A stretch of 46,814 nt of DNA from JBAZOO01 sp041648735 (GTDB lineage: Bacteria; Verrucomicrobiota; Lentisphaeria; Oligosphaerales; CAITYL01), in NCBI GenBank assembly GCA_041648735.1, contig JBAZOO010000030.1:1-46814 (forward strand). Reading direction: 5' to 3'. Positions 46,162 through 46,814 of the stretch are shown here, piece after piece. The notes under the pieces were generated by a model. It was given only the letters and a program-made list of their open reading frames with translations. It did not search any database and was not told the DNA's origin. The position numbers were made by a program, and so were the translations under genes. Within the stretch, counting starts at the first letter, position 1. The number at the start of each line of letters is the position of its first letter.

Positions 46162-46490
46162 GGTGTCAGATCCTCCAGAAACGCGGACTGCCGCGGTTGG
46201 AACTTGTGGTGGAGCACCAAGGCCTCGAGGGCCTTGGCGCCGTAGGGGGTAATATAGATATTCCGCCGGTTCCCTTCATCCTTGAGGGTGACGAAGCAGA
46301 GGGCGGCAAGGGAATCGAGGATGGCGACCACGTTCTGCTTGGTGCGCGTGATCCGGTGGAACTTGAGGTCGTCGAAGCAGTTGGTGATGTTGAACTTCAC
46401 CTTCCGGTCTTCGGCCTGGGCCGCCCAGAACAGCACCAGGAAGTGGGGCTCCGCCAGCCGTTCGACCTGGGCTGGGAACAGCTCTTTCAT
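46158..46490 (-). CDS. Small winged-helix DNA-binding protein, TubR-like
   Basis: 110-residue protein with a predicted winged helix: helices around FLVLFWAAQAED, CFDDLKFHRITRTKQNVVAIL and DSLAALCFV, then a beta wing TLKDEGNRRNIYITPYG. Its size and fold type match TubR, the ArsR-like adaptor that binds centromere repeats and autoregulates the tubRZ operon. It is translationally coupled to the tubulin-like gene by an ATGA overlap, the order (R before Z) known from TubRZ systems. The ATG at 46490 is preferred; the open frame extends 93 codons upstream through low-complexity, non-protein-like sequence. The TubR identity is inferred from context; a MarR/PadR-type local regulator is the alternative. 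Confidence 0.75.
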   Translation of the reverse strand: MKELFPAQVERLAEPHFLVLFWAAQAEDRKVKFNITNCFDDLKFHRITRTKQNVVAILDSLAALCFVTLKDEGNRRNIYITPYGAKALEALVLHHKFQPRQSAFLEDLTP

Positions 46491-46540
46491 GGTGGGTTCT
46501 GGCACGGGCTGGCGCCTTCCGTCACGGGGCCGCGGTTTCA

Positions 46541-46670
46541 CTACACTATACTTCGATATTGCCCCCGCCGCCACCCCCGCCCGCCGCCAGCCCCGCCTAG
46601 CCCTGAATGGAGGTGCAGTAGATTGCATCAAACTTAATTGCACTATAGTATAGTTTAGTAAAATATCACC
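46541..46670. promoter_or_regulatory. AT-rich repeat tract upstream of the TubRZ-like pair (candidate centromere/operator)
   Basis: Within GC-rich DNA ahead of the winged-helix gene are two AT-rich islands. Island 1 has CACTATACTT (46544-46553). Island 2 has CACTATAGTATAGTTTAGTA (46641-46660) with the palindrome ACTATAGT (46642-46649) and a run of TATAG words. CACTATA is shared, and on the minus strand both read TATAGTG. They could be TubR binding sites (tubC), promoter -10 elements (TATAGT on the minus strand at 46545-46550), or both. No clear -35 is seen. The remaining sequence to the window end (46671-46814) shows no gene. Confidence 0.45.
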
Positions 46671-46814
46671 ACCCCCGCCGCCGCAACCAGCCCACGCTTG
46701 TGTGAGACTTGTTTCCGGTTTTTCGACAGGCGATAACATCGGGCATGTCGGATCCATGTCCATTTCCATGGGGTTCAGGTTGGGCGTTTGGCTGGGGTTG
46801 GTTTCACCGCCGCA

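Overview
The window is chromosomal DNA from a GC-rich bacterium, most likely of the PVC superphylum (a Lentisphaerota/Victivallales-like or related lineage). This placement is an inference. It rests on two short-leader pseudopilins with FTLIELLVVIAII-type N-termini and a late H...DG motif, a PEP-CTERM protein with an autotransporter-like start, many secreted or mannose/rhamnose/galactose-directed glycosidases without Sus-type transporters, and intergenic spaces packed with short-period repeats. No rRNA, plasmid or phage backbone is visible. There is one tRNA (Asp-GUC).

Layout. 0-3 kb: an iron-type alcohol dehydrogenase and a Gfo/Idh/MocA dehydrogenase on the plus strand, separated by repeat-rich DNA. 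3-26.7 kb: a long minus-strand carbohydrate locus. Read in transcription order it holds a LacI-family regulator with its own promoter and operator, a PEP-CTERM protein, a pseudopilin, a GH35-like beta-galactosidase, two paralogous clan-A-like glycosidases (one of 1432 residues with three repeated jelly-roll modules), a stand-alone copy of that module, a second pseudopilin, a GH78-like alpha-L-rhamnosidase, a NifU-C-like protein, a GH38 alpha-mannosidase, an unrecognised alpha/alpha-type protein and a thioredoxin. Five copies of an AT-rich element with terminal inverted repeats sit in the gaps of this locus. 27-29.7 kb: a plus-strand operon with a consensus promoter, a small membrane protein, the gamma-like and beta subunits of a sodium-pumping decarboxylase, and another small membrane protein. 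The biotin/carboxyltransferase alpha subunit is not in the window.

29.7-41.2 kb: a GH57-like/glycogen-synthase fusion, an iron-sulfur repair di-iron protein and recN on the minus strand; then a membrane-anchored PLD-like protein, a GAF-PP2C (SpoIIE-type) phosphatase and MreC on the plus strand; then a remnant of an IS30-type transposase, a TrpF-like protein without the catalytic cysteine, and a PfkB-family sugar kinase on the minus strand. 41.4-46.8 kb: tRNA-Asp with a strong terminator, lon immediately behind it, gluQ (which modifies tRNA-Asp), and at the right edge the most interesting item: a tubulin/FtsZ-superfamily GTPase overlapped by 4 nt with a small winged-helix protein, preceded by an AT-rich repeat tract. 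This is the arrangement of a TubZ-TubR(-tubC) cytomotive partition cassette, but in apparently chromosomal surroundings.

A second theme is the repeat content. At least six repeat classes occupy the intergenic DNA: short 4-nt-loop hairpins, 8- to 10-nt-period tandem arrays, a GC-rich CTGGACGGCAGGTC family, and AT-rich TIR elements. The GC-rich family has run into the 3' ends of two genes and supplies their last codons and, in one case, the stop codon. Most very long open frames antisense to real genes are artefacts of high GC at codon position 3.
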